Assembly: GCF_019904295.1 (NCBI RefSeq)
Contig: NZ_CP065359.1
Coordinates: 955,001 to 1,019,000, forward strand
Source: Ruegeria sp. SCSIO 43209
GTDB taxonomy: Bacteria; Pseudomonadota; Alphaproteobacteria; Rhodobacterales; Rhodobacteraceae
Reading direction: 5' to 3'
DNA: 64,000 bases
The notes beneath the pieces were generated by a model. That model was not told the origin of the DNA and did no database searches. It worked only from the letters and a program-made list of their open reading frames with translations. Of this stretch, positions 17,154-26,259 are shown piece after piece (position 1 is the first letter of the stretch; each line of letters opens with the position of its first letter). The translations under genes were made by a program, and so were the position numbers.

Positions 17154-18092
17154 ATGACACGCGCGTTTGTTTTCCCCGGGCAGGGCGCCCAGACCATCGG
17201 AATGGGCAAGGCCTTGGCTGAGGCATATCCAGCCGCCCGCGCCGTTTTCGATGAGGTCGATGAGGCTTTGGGCGAAAAACTGAGCGATCTGATCTGGGAA
17301 GGCGATATCGCAGAGCTGACCCTGACTCAGAATGCACAGCCCGCGCTGATGGCAACCTCGATGGCCGCAATGCGCGCACTTGAGGCCGAAGGCGTTTCGA
17401 TTTCAATGGCATCTTATGTGGCGGGTCACTCGCTGGGTGAATACTCGGCGCTGGCTGCGGCCGGAGCTTTGACGGTTGCCGATACTGCCCGCCTGCTGCG
17501 GACGCGCGGGCAGGCGATGCAAAGTGCAGTGCCGGTGGGCGAGGGCGCAATGGCCGCCATTCTGGGGCTCGATCTTGAAGCGGTGCGCGCCGTTGCGGAA
17601 GAGGCCGCGCAAGATGAGGTCTGTCAGGCTGCCAATGACAATGACCCAACCCAGGTAGTCGTTTCTGGTTCAAAAGCCGCTGTTGAGCGCGCAGCCGAGA
17701 TCGCCAAGGAAAAAGGTGCCAAGCGTGCAATTATGTTGCCGGTAAGTGCTCCATTTCACTGTGCGCTGATGCAGCCTGCGGCAGATGTAATGGCAGAGGC
17801 TTTGGCCTCGGTTGAAATCAAAGCGCCTGCCGTGCCTTTGGTTGCGAATGTTCGCGCCGAAGCTGTGGCTGATCCAGATATGATCCGTCAGTTGCTGGTG
17901 GAACAGGTCACCGGCTCGGTTCGGTGGCGTGAGAGCGTACAGTACATGGTCGCGCAGGGTGTGACCGAAGCGTGGGAGATCGGCGCGGGCAAAGCTCTGT
18001 CGGGAATGATCCGCAAGATCGATCGAGCATTGGCGTGCACAGCGGTCGGGACGCCTGAAGATGTACAAAAAGCCGTTAACCCCGGCGCATGA
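17154..18092 (+). CDS. fabD: malonyl-CoA:ACP transacylase
   Basis: 312 residues, usual length. It loads malonate onto acyl carrier protein for fatty-acid elongation in the cytoplasm. The nucleophile Ser93 lies in the GHSLGEYSAL elbow, Arg118 (RTRGQAMQ) holds the malonyl carboxylate and His202 (PVSAPFHCALM) completes the site. N-terminal FPGQGAQTIGMGKAL is diagnostic. It lies 44 bases upstream of fabG on the same strand, the head of the fabD-fabG-acpP block; the gene upstream is divergent, so the promoter lies in 16982-17153. Confidence 0.97.
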   Translation: MTRAFVFPGQGAQTIGMGKALAEAYPAARAVFDEVDEALGEKLSDLIWEGDIAELTLTQNAQPALMATSMAAMRALEAEGVSISMASYVAGHSLGEYSALAAAGALTVADTARLLRTRGQAMQSAVPVGEGAMAAILGLDLEAVRAVAEEAAQDEVCQAANDNDPTQVVVSGSKAAVERAAEIAKEKGAKRAIMLPVSAPFHCALMQPAADVMAEALASVEIKAPAVPLVANVRAEAVADPDMIRQLLVEQVTGSVRWRESVQYMVAQGVTEAWEIGAGKALSGMIRKIDRALACTAVGTPEDVQKAVNPGA

Positions 18093-18136
18093 ACAAGGGA
18101 CAGCCGCCGGTTTCGGCGGCCAGAGAGGAAACATAG

Positions 18137-18874
18137 ATGTTTGATTTGACAGGTAAGAATGCGTTAATCACCGGTGCTTCGGGTGGTATTGGCGGCGATA
18201 TCGCCCGCGCGCTTTACGACGCTGGTGCAACTGTTGGCCTTTCCGGAACGCGCGTGGAGCCTCTGCAAGCTCTGGCCGACAGCCTTGGCGATCGTGCGCA
18301 TGTCTTGCCGTGTAACCTTAGCGATCCCGAAGCCGTCGAGGCCCTGCCGAAACAAGCGGCTGAGGCGATGGGCTCGGTTGATATTCTGGTGAACAACGCA
18401 GGCATCACACGCGACAACTTGTTCATGCGCATGTCGGATGAAGAATGGCAGAGCGTGATCGACGTGAACATGACCGCAACGATGAAGCTGTGCAAAGGCG
18501 TGATCAGGGGCATGATGAAGGCGCGCTGGGGTCGGATCGTCAATGTCTCGTCCGTTGTGGCTGCGATCGGAAACCCAGGGCAGGCGAACTATGCTGCCTC
18601 CAAGGCCGGCATGATCGGCTTTTCCAAGGCGCTGGCGCATGAGGTTGCGACCCGTGGCATTACCGTTAATGCGGTTGCGCCGGGCTTTATCACCACCGCG
18701 ATGACCGAGAAGCTGACGGATGAGCAAAAGAAGGGTCTGCTGCTCAAGGTTCCGGCCGGTCGTATGGGTGATCCGCAGGAAATCGCAGCCGCTGTGCTGT
18801 ATCTGGCAAGCCCTGAAGCAGGTTATGTTACCGGAAGCACCTTGCATGTGAATGGCGGTATGGCCATGTTGTAA
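18137..18874 (+). CDS. fabG: 3-oxoacyl-ACP reductase
   Basis: 245 residues, a short-chain dehydrogenase that reduces 3-oxoacyl-ACP with NADPH. The nucleotide motif TGASGGIG is at 12-19, NNAG at 86-89, and the catalytic Asn111, Ser139, Tyr152 and Lys156 (YAASK) are all present. FabG-typical parts are GNPGQANYAASKAGMIGFSK and GYVTGSTLHVNGGMAML at the C-terminus. AGAGG precedes the ATG. It follows fabD closely, and acpP lies about 210 bases on with its own promoter. Confidence 0.97.
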   Translation: MFDLTGKNALITGASGGIGGDIARALYDAGATVGLSGTRVEPLQALADSLGDRAHVLPCNLSDPEAVEALPKQAAEAMGSVDILVNNAGITRDNLFMRMSDEEWQSVIDVNMTATMKLCKGVIRGMMKARWGRIVNVSSVVAAIGNPGQANYAASKAGMIGFSKALAHEVATRGITVNAVAPGFITTAMTEKLTDEQKKGLLLKVPAGRMGDPQEIAAAVLYLASPEAGYVTGSTLHVNGGMAML

Positions 18875-18902
18875 TCGCAATTCAGGGTGGGCGCGAAAGC
18901 GT

Positions 18903-18930
18903 TTGCCTTGTGCGTTGTCTGTGCTATAGG
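18903..18930 (+). promoter_or_regulatory. candidate acpP promoter
   Basis: TTGCCT (18903-18908), a 16-base spacer and TATAGG (18925-18930), 155 bases before acpP. The long GC-rich leader contains ACCGG/CCGGT-type hairpins (around 18950-18970). The layout matches the rpsF promoter in this window. Confidence 0.5.
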
Positions 18931-19084
18931 CGGCGCATATGCGCAGGAACCGGTCCAAGGGCCGGTTCTCTGATTTCCCGGGGACCCGGGACCCAAACCG
19001 CCCGGAAAGGGCAAAACAAGTCCACCCCGAACGGGCAAGGGCAGAACCGGGCGGACAGCCCTGAAATTGAAATGAGGAATAGAC

Positions 19085-19318
19085 ATGAGCGACGTCGCAG
19101 ATCGCGTAAAGAAGATCGTTGTTGAGCACCTGGGTGTTGAAGAGGACAAGGTTGCCGAAAACGCCTCGTTCATCGACGATCTGGGCGCAGACAGCCTGGA
19201 CACCGTTGAGCTGGTAATGGCGTTCGAAGAAGAGTTCGGCATCGAGATTCCGGACGACGCAGCCGAGACCATCCAGACCTTTGGCGACGCGGTCAAATTC
19301 ATCAGCGAAGCTTCCTAA
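19085..19318 (+). CDS. acpP: acyl carrier protein
   Basis: 77 residues, acidic, four-helix ACP. The phosphopantetheine attachment site is Ser37 in [20 protein letters not shown]. It carries fatty acyl chains between Fab enzymes and can also supply the acyl group to the LuxI synthase at 10377-11231. The ATG at 19085 has AGGAAT in front. It is followed at once by a strong terminator, so high-level separate transcription is likely. Confidence 0.98.
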   Translation: MSDVADRVKKIVVEHLGVEEDKVAENASFIDDLGADSLDTVELVMAFEEEFGIEIPDDAAETIQTFGDAVKFISEAS

Positions 19319-19335
19319 GCTGACCTGACTGAGAC

Positions 19336-19374
19336 AAAAACGGCGCTTCCGGGCAACGGAAGCGCCGTTTTTTT
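19336..19374 (+). terminator. acpP terminator
   Basis: A 13-bp stem (AACGGCGCTTCCG / CGGAAGCGCCGTT), 5-base loop and seven T, with A-run on the other side. Confidence 0.93.
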
Positions 19375-19459
19375 ATGCTCTGCCACATTTCGCGCTTGCT
19401 TTGAGGCGTTGAGGCTCCGCACTCTGACACCTGAGGCAAGTTTCTGAGCGGGCAAGGGC

Positions 19460-19999
19460 ATGATAAGATCCACCCCGATGATCAATACGGCGCGTCTGAC
19501 CTTGTGTGCAATGCGCCCCGAGGATTTCAACCGGTTCGCCGAAATCTGGCGCGACCCCGAAGTTGTACGCCATATCGGAGGCACCCCGAAAACGCGCGGC
19601 GAGGCGTGGGATTCTTTCCTGCGCAACGCTGGACATTGGCAGATGACCGGGTTCGGTCAATGGGGTGTGATGCTGCAGTCGAATCGTACTCTGATCGGGC
19701 AAGCCGGGTTCTTCTATGGCAACCGGTCTCTGGGCGATGATTTTGATGGTTTTCCCGAAGCCGGCTGGGTTCTGGCCCCGGACATGCAGGGGCAAGGATA
19801 CGGGTGTGAGGCCGCGCAGGCGGCGCACGACTGGTTCGACCGGATTATACCGGGCCCGTTGGTTGCGCTGATCGACGCGGACCATGCAGCCTCACAGCGA
19901 TTGGCTGAAAAGCTGGGCTACAAGCTGTTGCGCGAAGCTGAATACCGCGACACGCCCGTTCATCTGTTTCGCCGTGATGGACCTCCTGCACGGGTGTGA
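19460..19999 (+). CDS. GNAT family N-acetyltransferase (RimJ-like)
   Basis: 179 residues. It fits Acetyltransf_3/RimJ-type proteins: TARLTLCAMRPEDFNRFAEI at the N-terminus, IGQAGFFYGN in the core strand, the acetyl-CoA-binding segment VLAPDMQGQGYGCEAAQAA (Q/RxxGxG/A pattern as QGQGYG) and IDADHAASQRLAEKLGYKLL near the end. Substrates of this group range from ribosomal protein N-termini to antibiotics and cannot be told here. Two in-frame ATGs (19460, 19478) are possible; the first is kept because AAGGGC lies just before it. It sits between acpP and a HisA paralogue inside the fab block. Confidence 0.85.
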   Translation: MIRSTPMINTARLTLCAMRPEDFNRFAEIWRDPEVVRHIGGTPKTRGEAWDSFLRNAGHWQMTGFGQWGVMLQSNRTLIGQAGFFYGNRSLGDDFDGFPEAGWVLAPDMQGQGYGCEAAQAAHDWFDRIIPGPLVALIDADHAASQRLAEKLGYKLLREAEYRDTPVHLFRRDGPPARV

Positions 20000-20122
20000 A
20001 ACGCATTGGGCAGTGCGATGCCGCAAAATGGACGAGCTTTGCCGATCTTGTGAAACAAAGCGGCAAATTGAGACTCTATGCTATCGTGGAATTACGGAAT
20101 GATTCAGCGGAGGATATGAATC

Positions 20123-20866
20123 ATGATGATTTACCCCACGATGGAGTTGCAGAACGGTCGGTGCGTTACGCTGGACAAGGGGCGTCTGGATGAAGCGATG
20201 ATCTGGCATGTCGATCCGGTCGAGACCGCGCGCGGCTGGTCTGCGGCTGGAGCGGAATGGATGCAGCTTACGGATTTTGACGCGATCGAAGGCCGGGATA
20301 CCAATTCCGAACTGATCGAAGAAATCATTCGCTCCTCTGAAATGTCAGTGCAGCTGGCAGGGGGGATGCGGACCCGCGAGCATGTTGAACATTGGATCAA
20401 CAAAGGGGCCGGTCGAATCGTGATTGGCACACTTGCGGCCTGGGACCCGCAGTTAGTTAAGGAACTGGCCAAGCTTTATCCCGACCAGATCGTGTTGGCG
20501 GTTGATGTTTGGCAAGGGCAAGTGATGACCGAAGGTTGGCGCAGCCAAAGTGCGTTTACCCCGGAAGCCTTCATCGAAGCTTTCGCGGATACGCCTCTTG
20601 CTGCCATTCTGGTGACCGATATCGATAGCGATATGGAAGACGTCGAAGCGCAGCTGGGTCTGATTTCAGGACTGGCCGAAAAATCGCGTACACCGATCAT
20701 AGCCAGCGGTGTCGTGCGTACCAGCGACGATATCTCTCGTCTCGCCTATATCTCGAATATTTCGGGTGCGATCGTTGGCCGGGCACTGTTCCGCAAGTCC
20801 GTCGATCTGTCCGAAGCATTGGAGGTCGCCCAATCGGCACACGAGCCAGTCGCCGAGTTCCAGTAA
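20123..20866 (+). CDS. HisA-like TIM-barrel protein, diverged paralogue
   Basis: 247 residues, clearly related to HisA (the ProFAR isomerase of histidine synthesis), but key positions differ. The first catalytic Asp (HisA pattern PAxDL) is Glu8 in YPTMELQNGRCVTL (counting from the first ATG). The second Asp is kept in VLAVDVWQGQVMTEGW, and GGMRT and IVIGT keep the first phosphate site. The second site is altered: the usual TDISRDG is TDIDSDM and the ASGGI loop is ASGVV. GGAGG lies nine bases before the ATG. It is probably a paralogue with a changed reaction rather than the histidine enzyme. Neighbours are fatty-acid genes, not his genes. Confidence 0.8.
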   Translation: MMIYPTMELQNGRCVTLDKGRLDEAMIWHVDPVETARGWSAAGAEWMQLTDFDAIEGRDTNSELIEEIIRSSEMSVQLAGGMRTREHVEHWINKGAGRIVIGTLAAWDPQLVKELAKLYPDQIVLAVDVWQGQVMTEGWRSQSAFTPEAFIEAFADTPLAAILVTDIDSDMEDVEAQLGLISGLAEKSRTPIIASGVVRTSDDISRLAYISNISGAIVGRALFRKSVDLSEALEVAQSAHEPVAEFQ

Positions 20867-20883
20867 ACTTCAGTACCAGACGA

Positions 20884-20917
20884 CCCGCCTTTCCCGTTGA
20901 AGGAAGGGCGGGTTTTT
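20884..20917 (+). terminator. terminator after the HisA paralogue
   Basis: An 11-bp stem CCCGCCTTTCC / GGAAGGGCGGG (one G-T pair) followed by five T. Confidence 0.88.
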
Positions 20918-21069
20918 GCCTTTCAGGCATCGTTCAACTCAATTGACAGAGGATTTGAACAGGTTACGGCACAAGGATGCCGGTTCAGAATATGCCGTTG
21001 CTCTTGCCCCCGCACCCCGGGCCGGGGTATGAGCGGTTCTCATAACAGGAAGCAGGCAAGAGGCACTTC

Positions 21070-22335
21070 ATGCGCAGAGTCGTTGTAACCGGTCTTGGAT
21101 TGGTCACTCCTTTGGCCAGTGGGGTCGAGGAAACATGGTCACGGCTGCTGGATGGAGAATCCGGCGCAGGACCAATCACGCAGTTTGATGCCGAGGCAAG
21201 CGGGGTCACCACGACCTATGCCTGCGAAGTGCCGCGCGGAGATGGCACCAACGGGACGTTTAATCCTGACGATTGGATGCCGCCGAAAGAACAGCGCAAG
21301 ATTGAAGATTTCATCCTATATTCCATCGCTGCAGCCGAGATGGCTTGCAAGGATGCCAATTGGCTGCCCGAAGACGAAGAAGACCGCCTGCGCACGGGCG
21401 TTCTGATTGGGTCCGGTATCGGTGGGCTGGGATCAATTGCCAACACGGCCAACCTGATCCGCGACAAAGGTCCGCGCAGGGTTTCTCCGTTCTTTATCCC
21501 GGGCGCGCTAATCAATCTGGCCTCGGGGCAGGTTTCGATCCGTCATGGGTTCAAGGGGCCGAACCACTCGGTCGTGACTGCTTGCTCGACCGGTGCCCAT
21601 GCGATCGGTGATGCCAGCCGCATCATCCGCGCCGGGGATGCAGACGTGATGATCGCAGGTGGCGGCGAGGGCTGTATTTGCGAAATCGGTATCGCCGGCT
21701 TCAACGCCTGCAAGGCGCTGTCGACCAAATACGCCGATGACCCGAAGAAAGCGAGCCGCCCCTATGACATCGACCGCGACGGTTTCGTCATGGGCGAAGG
21801 TGCAGGCATTGTAGTTCTTGAGGATTACGAACACGCCAAAGCGCGCGGTGCCAAGATTTATGCCGAGGTTCTGGGCTATGGGATGTCGGGTGACGCTTAT
21901 CACATAACCGCGCCGTCCGAGGATGGCGATGGGGCCGAACGCTCGATGAAAGCAGCGCTGCGTAGTGCGGGGCTTGAGCCGAAGGATCTGGATTATATTA
22001 ACGCGCATGGGACCTCGACCATGGCGGATACGATTGAGCTGGGCGCGGTAGAACGCCTGCTGGGGGATCACGCCAGCAACGCGACGATGACTTCGACCAA
22101 ATCGGCCACTGGTCACCTGCTGGGCGCCGCTGGCGCGATTGAGGCGATTTTCTCAATCCTTGCGATCCGCGATCAGGTTGCACCACCGACGATCAATCTG
22201 GACAATCCAGCAGTTGAAACTCCGATCGATTTGGCCCCGAATGCCAAGCGCGAGCGTGAGATCAACGTGGCCTTGTCAAATTCGTTCGGCTTCGGCGGCA
22301 CCAATGCAAGTGTGATCTTCGGAAAGGTCAACTAA
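21070..22335 (+). CDS. fabF: 3-oxoacyl-ACP synthase II
   Basis: 421 residues. This condensing enzyme elongates acyl-ACP with malonyl-ACP. The catalytic triad is Cys172 (VVTACSTGAHAIG), His313 (INAHGTSTMADT) and His349 (KSATGHLLGAAG). C-terminal NSFGFGGTNASVIF is diagnostic. MRRVVVTGLGLVTPLASG starts at the ATG at 21070, preceded by GGCAAGAGGC. The mltG ATG follows the TAA with no gap, so the two are translationally linked; fabF-mltG adjacency recurs in many proteobacteria. Confidence 0.97.
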   Translation: MRRVVVTGLGLVTPLASGVEETWSRLLDGESGAGPITQFDAEASGVTTTYACEVPRGDGTNGTFNPDDWMPPKEQRKIEDFILYSIAAAEMACKDANWLPEDEEDRLRTGVLIGSGIGGLGSIANTANLIRDKGPRRVSPFFIPGALINLASGQVSIRHGFKGPNHSVVTACSTGAHAIGDASRIIRAGDADVMIAGGGEGCICEIGIAGFNACKALSTKYADDPKKASRPYDIDRDGFVMGEGAGIVVLEDYEHAKARGAKIYAEVLGYGMSGDAYHITAPSEDGDGAERSMKAALRSAGLEPKDLDYINAHGTSTMADTIELGAVERLLGDHASNATMTSTKSATGHLLGAAGAIEAIFSILAIRDQVAPPTINLDNPAVETPIDLAPNAKREREINVALSNSFGFGGTNASVIFGKVN

Positions 22336-23493
22336 ATGTGGCGAGCGCTCGCTTCGAACGCGTTGACAATACTGATCGTTGGGCTGTTCCTGATGGGCGG
22401 TGTCGTCCTGTGGGGGCAGTCGCAATACAAGTCCGAAGGACCGCTGGAAACCGCGATCTGCCTGCAGGTAAAGCCAGGCTCCAACATGACACGGGTCAGC
22501 CGTGACCTCGAGGATCAAGGTGCGATCAGCAGCGGGTTGATTTTCCGCTTAGCTGCTGATTACACAGACAAATCTCAGCAGCTGAAAGCGGGTAGCTTTC
22601 TGGTTCGCGAAGGCGCGTCGATGGAGCAAATCGTCGACGACATAACTCATAGCGGTGCCAGCACTTGCGGGACCGAGATCGAATACCGCATTGGCGTGAC
22701 CCGTATGCAGACCCGCGTGCGGGAACTGAACCCGGCGACTCTGGATTTTGATGAGGTGGCTTCCTTTGTGATCGGCGAAGAGGACGCCCCGGAAGTTTAT
22801 GCAGAAAAACGCGGTGAGGCGGATACGCGTTATCGCATCTCGTTAGCTGAAGGCGTCACCAGTTGGCAGATTGTCGAGTCGCTAAAGGCGATGGATTTGC
22901 TAACCGGCGAAGTAGCAGAATTGCCCGCTGAAGGGATGTTGGCCCCTGACAGTTATGAGGTCAGACCCGGTGAAGATCGGAATGCAGTTCTTGCTGAAAT
23001 GCAGGAAAAACAACAGCTTAGAATCAACGCAGCGTGGGAGGGGCGTCAGGATGGTTTACCTCTGAACAGCCCCGAAGAGATGCTGATTTTGGCTTCGATC
23101 ATCGAAAAAGAAACAGGTCAGCCGGAAGAGCGTGGCCAGGTAGCCAGCGTTTTCGTTAACCGTCTGAACCAAGGTATGAGGCTGCAGACAGACCCGACGG
23201 TGATCTATGGTGTAACCAAAGGGCAGGGTACTTTGGGTCGCGGTTTGCGGCAAAGCGAACTGCGCCGTGCGACGCCTTGGAACACCTATGTTATCGAAGG
23301 GCTGCCACCCACCCCGATTGCCAATCCGGGTCTCGCGAGCCTTGAGGCTGCAGTGGCACCTGACAACACGGATTTCATCTTCTTTGTTGCGGACGGAACC
23401 GGTGGTCATGCCTTTGCCGAGACCCTGCAAGAGCACAATCGCAACGTCGCAAAGTGGCGTGAGATCGAGGCTGAGCGGAATTCCGGGAACTGA
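22336..23493 (+). CDS. mltG: endolytic transglycosylase MltG
   Basis: 385 residues, one N-terminal membrane anchor (about 8-28: NALTILIVGLFLMGGVVLW) and a periplasmic YceG domain. The enzyme cuts nascent peptidoglycan glycan strands endolytically and so sets chain length. Catalytic Glu is in ASIIEKETGQPEERGQVASV (about 253-272), then FVNRLNQGMRLQTDPTVIYG and WNTYVIEGLPPTPIANPG. An internal LysM-like portion (about 40-110) precedes a linker of about 100 residues. It starts directly after the fabF stop codon. A 10-bp inverted repeat and a terminator follow. Confidence 0.95.
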   Translation: MWRALASNALTILIVGLFLMGGVVLWGQSQYKSEGPLETAICLQVKPGSNMTRVSRDLEDQGAISSGLIFRLAADYTDKSQQLKAGSFLVREGASMEQIVDDITHSGASTCGTEIEYRIGVTRMQTRVRELNPATLDFDEVASFVIGEEDAPEVYAEKRGEADTRYRISLAEGVTSWQIVESLKAMDLLTGEVAELPAEGMLAPDSYEVRPGEDRNAVLAEMQEKQQLRINAAWEGRQDGLPLNSPEEMLILASIIEKETGQPEERGQVASVFVNRLNQGMRLQTDPTVIYGVTKGQGTLGRGLRQSELRRATPWNTYVIEGLPPTPIANPGLASLEAAVAPDNTDFIFFVADGTGGHAFAETLQEHNRNVAKWREIEAERNSGN

Positions 23494-23504
23494 TTCAATC
23501 GTCC

Positions 23505-23550
23505 GTGTTGTACAGGTTTGAAACGGCCCTTTGTCCGACTTGTACAACAC
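23505..23550. repeat. 10-bp perfect inverted repeat after mltG
   Basis: GTGTTGTACA (23505-23514) and TGTACAACAC (23541-23550), separated by 26 bases. There is no T run after it. It lies between mltG and its terminator and could form a stable 3' UTR hairpin. Confidence 0.5.
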
Positions 23551-23572
23551 GAATCTCTGACCCCGACAAAGC

Positions 23573-23606
23573 AACGGCCCGGTCAATCGACCGGGCCGTT
23601 TCTTAT
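23573..23606 (+). terminator. mltG terminator, convergent with the helicase gene
   Basis: A 12-bp stem AACGGCCCGGTC / GACCGGGCCGTT with loop AATC and TTTCTT. It ends just before the helicase stop codon. Confidence 0.88.
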
Positions 23607-24866
23607 TCAGGCCGCTTTCGCGCGACGCGGTCGGCGGCGTCTCTGACCGCCCGGTTTGGGCGCACCAGAGTGCTGAGGTTTCGGGCCGCGACGGCGGTTG
23701 CTTGGACGGCGCGGGGTTTTCTTTGGTGAGATTGCTTCAGGCATCTCACCGCTGGCGACCGGGATTTCGATCTTCATCAGCTTCTGAATCTGACGCAGCA
23801 GGTCGACCTCTTCCGCCGAGCAGAAGGCAATGGCCTCGCCCTCGCGGCCTGCACGAGCGGTGCGGCCGATGCGGTGGACATAGTTGTCCGGTACCTCGGG
23901 CAGGTCGTAGTTGATCACATAGGCCACGCCCGGAATATCGATGCCGCGCGCGGCGACGTCGGTAGCGACCAGAACATTGACCTCACCGGCGCGGAACGCC
24001 TTGATTGCGCGGTCGCGCTGGCCCTGACTTTTGTTGCCGTGGATCGAGGCTGCATTGTAGCCATCGGCGACAAGCCCCTTCATCAGCTTTTCCGCTCCGT
24101 GTTTGGTACGAGAAAAGACCAGCGTCAGCGCGTCCATGTCAGCCGAGAGGATCTCGCGCAGTTTGGCGGGTTTTGCAGGCTTTTCAACAAAGTGGATCGA
24201 CTGCGTGATCTTGTCGGCTGCTTTGCCGGGGGGCGAGACCTGCACCCGTTGCGGGTTGGTCAAATAGGCACGGCTGAGCTCTTCCATTTGCTTCGGCATG
24301 GTGGCTGAGAACAGCATGGTTTGGCGCGGCGTGCCCAGTTCCGGCGCGATCCGACGCAGGGCATGGATGAAGCCCATATCGAGCATCTGGTCAGCCTCGT
24401 CCAGTACGAGGTGCTTGACTGAACCCAGATTAACCGCACCGCGATCCATCAGGTCGATCAGGCGACCGGGGGTGGCGACAAGAATGTCGGTGCCGCGCGC
24501 CAGAAACATGATCTGCTTGTTGATCGACTGACCGCCAACCACGGTCGCGACGCGGATCTTGGTTTTCTTGGTCAAGTTGCGAAGGCTGTCGGCGATCTGG
24601 TTGACCAACTCGCGGGTGGGCGCGAGGATCAGCGCCTTGGCGGTTTTGGGATCGGGCTTGCCGGGCTGGGCCAGCAGATGGTCGATCAGCGGCAGGCCAA
24701 AGGCCAATGTCTTACCTGTACCGGTCTGGGCGAGGCCAAGGATATCGTGACCATTCAGGGCCAGCGGGATCGCCTGGTTCTGGATCGGGGTCGGTTGAGT
24801 GAAGTTGGCGCGTTTGAGCGCATCATTTAGAGCGGGCGCAAGGCCCAGCATATCGAAGTCGAACAA
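23607..24866 (-). CDS. DEAD-box RNA helicase (RhlE type)
   Basis: 419 residues from a TTG at 24866, chosen because AAGGA lies seven bases upstream and the product begins FDFDMLGLAPALNDALK as in relatives; the first ATG is five codons later, and the open frame up to 25058 encodes Arg-rich sequence unlike the family. Motifs: Q-motif FTQPTPIQ (22-29), AQTGTGKT (46-53), PTRELVNQI, LDEADQMLDMGF, SATMPKQ, and HRIGRTARAGREG. The basic C-terminal tail (TPRRPSNRRRGPKPQHSGAP) probably binds RNA. It is likely to act in ribosome assembly or RNA decay; the target is unknown. Confidence 0.93.
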   Translation of the reverse strand: MFDFDMLGLAPALNDALKRANFTQPTPIQNQAIPLALNGHDILGLAQTGTGKTLAFGLPLIDHLLAQPGKPDPKTAKALILAPTRELVNQIADSLRNLTKKTKIRVATVVGGQSINKQIMFLARGTDILVATPGRLIDLMDRGAVNLGSVKHLVLDEADQMLDMGFIHALRRIAPELGTPRQTMLFSATMPKQMEELSRAYLTNPQRVQVSPPGKAADKITQSIHFVEKPAKPAKLREILSADMDALTLVFSRTKHGAEKLMKGLVADGYNAASIHGNKSQGQRDRAIKAFRAGEVNVLVATDVAARGIDIPGVAYVINYDLPEVPDNYVHRIGRTARAGREGEAIAFCSAEEVDLLRQIQKLMKIEIPVASGEMPEAISPKKTPRRPSNRRRGPKPQHSGAPKPGGQRRRRPRRAKAA

Positions 24867-25179
24867 ATAACTATCCTTTATAGCCCGAGGCAAAGGTCCA
24901 CGGGCAAGTCGTGATGGGCCGCTTCCGCGACCGGCAGGGGTTGTGCGAAACCTCAGGACGTGCAGGCGTTCCCTGCAGCATCTGATTGTCGCGTCAAGAA
25001 CCCTGCGTGATGGGGAACTATGGGTGAATCGGGCGCTGTTGGGGGCGGTGTCGCCCACGTGCTCACGCGGTAGCGCTGTTTGAGGGGCACATGCGCCTTG
25101 CGGTCGCGATTGTCAAGCGCCGTGTCGGCTATAAGCTTGCGCGGGTTGCGCGTTTGCCAGATACGGTTCGGAAGGTTTT

Positions 25180-26079
25180 ATGAGTCGGGTCATGACATTC
25201 AGAGCTTTAGACGGAGCGGATTTGAGGACCGCCAGCGTCGCCCTTGTCATCGGCGGGATGATGTGGGGGCTGTACTGGATTCCGGTTCGCCACTTTGTCG
25301 ACCAAGGACTGGATGGCCCATGGCCCGGTATTGTGATGTACACCTCGGCGTTGATCGTACTGACGCCCTTCCTGATGCGCGAACGGCAAGCGCTTTTGAA
25401 AGACTGGCGCGGGCTGATCTTCAGCGGGATGTTCACCGGTGCTGCGTTCAGCTTGTTTACCATCAGTCTGGTTTACACAGATGTCGTCCGGTCAATCCTG
25501 CTGTTCTATCTGACACCGGTCTGGGGAACGATCCTTGGAATGGTGTTTCTGGGTGAACGTCTTGGCCCGGCGCGCGTGCTGGGCTTACTCTGCGGTCTGG
25601 GTGGCATGTTCATCGTGCTTGGCGGAGAACAGGGGTTTCCCTGGCCGCGCAATACTGGAGACTGGCTGGCCCTGATCTCGGGGATCACTTGGGCGATGGG
25701 ATCTCTGGGGCTTTATCGGACGTCCGGTATCTCTGTTCCGGGGCAGGTTTTTGCCTTTGTTTCAGGCGCTTTGGTGTTGTCTCTGCTGAGCGTTCCATTC
25801 GGCGGCGGTTTGGCGTCATCAGAGGCAGTCGGCGAGATGGTTATACGTATCGGCCCGGTCGCGTTGCTGTCGGTCCTGTACACCTTGCCGATGTTTTTTC
25901 TGACGATTTGGCCCGCAACCAAGCTTACCCCGGCACGCGTTGGTCTACTGCTGATGAGCGAAGTTGTGGTGGGCCTGATCTCGGCGGCGGTCTTCTCGGG
26001 CGAGCCGTTTGGGATGAGAGAAGCATTGGGTGCGGCTTTGATCGTAAGCGCTGCGTTTCTTGAGGTCATGCGGGGCTGA
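25180..26079 (+). CDS. DMT superfamily (EamA) transporter
   Basis: 299 residues, ten predicted membrane helices in two EamA repeats. The first repeat starts at VALVIGGMMWGLYWIPVRHF (about 21-40), the second at LALISGITWAMGSLGLYR (about 165-182). LLMSEVVVGLISAAVFSGEP is the typical end-of-repeat motif. It should be an inner-membrane exporter or exchanger of small metabolites; no substrate can be assigned. The start is the ATG at 25180; MTFRALDG four codons later is possible. It is just upstream of the GTA cluster but with a 180-base gap and unrelated function. Confidence 0.88.
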   Translation: MSRVMTFRALDGADLRTASVALVIGGMMWGLYWIPVRHFVDQGLDGPWPGIVMYTSALIVLTPFLMRERQALLKDWRGLIFSGMFTGAAFSLFTISLVYTDVVRSILLFYLTPVWGTILGMVFLGERLGPARVLGLLCGLGGMFIVLGGEQGFPWPRNTGDWLALISGITWAMGSLGLYRTSGISVPGQVFAFVSGALVLSLLSVPFGGGLASSEAVGEMVIRIGPVALLSVLYTLPMFFLTIWPATKLTPARVGLLLMSEVVVGLISAAVFSGEPFGMREALGAALIVSAAFLEVMRG

Positions 26080-26127
26080 TCGTTAACGGATCGGACGCCG
26101 GGTGTTGCATCTGCGTTGCGTAACGCA

Positions 26128-26156
26128 TTGACTTTGCGCGCTTTTCTTGGTACGAA
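26128..26156 (+). promoter_or_regulatory. possible GTA promoter
   Basis: TTGACT, a 17-base spacer, then TACGAA, about 105 bases before g1. The -35 is good (5 of 6), the -10 weak. A small hairpin CGACC-CGGC-GGTCG followed by five T lies in the leader (26196-26214), an attenuator-like feature. Confidence 0.3.
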
Positions 26157-26259
26157 TTATGTCATGCTAGAAGAGGTGGGCAACGGCCCCGGGGCGACCC
26201 GGCGGTCGTTTTTCGTTTCTCTCGTGCGGAAAAACTCACGCATGAGGTCACAGGCAAAC

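Noticed and set aside
26196..26214. Terminator upstream of GTA g1
   Set aside because: Stem of only 5 bp (CGACC/GGTCG); noted as attenuator-like, not called as a terminator.
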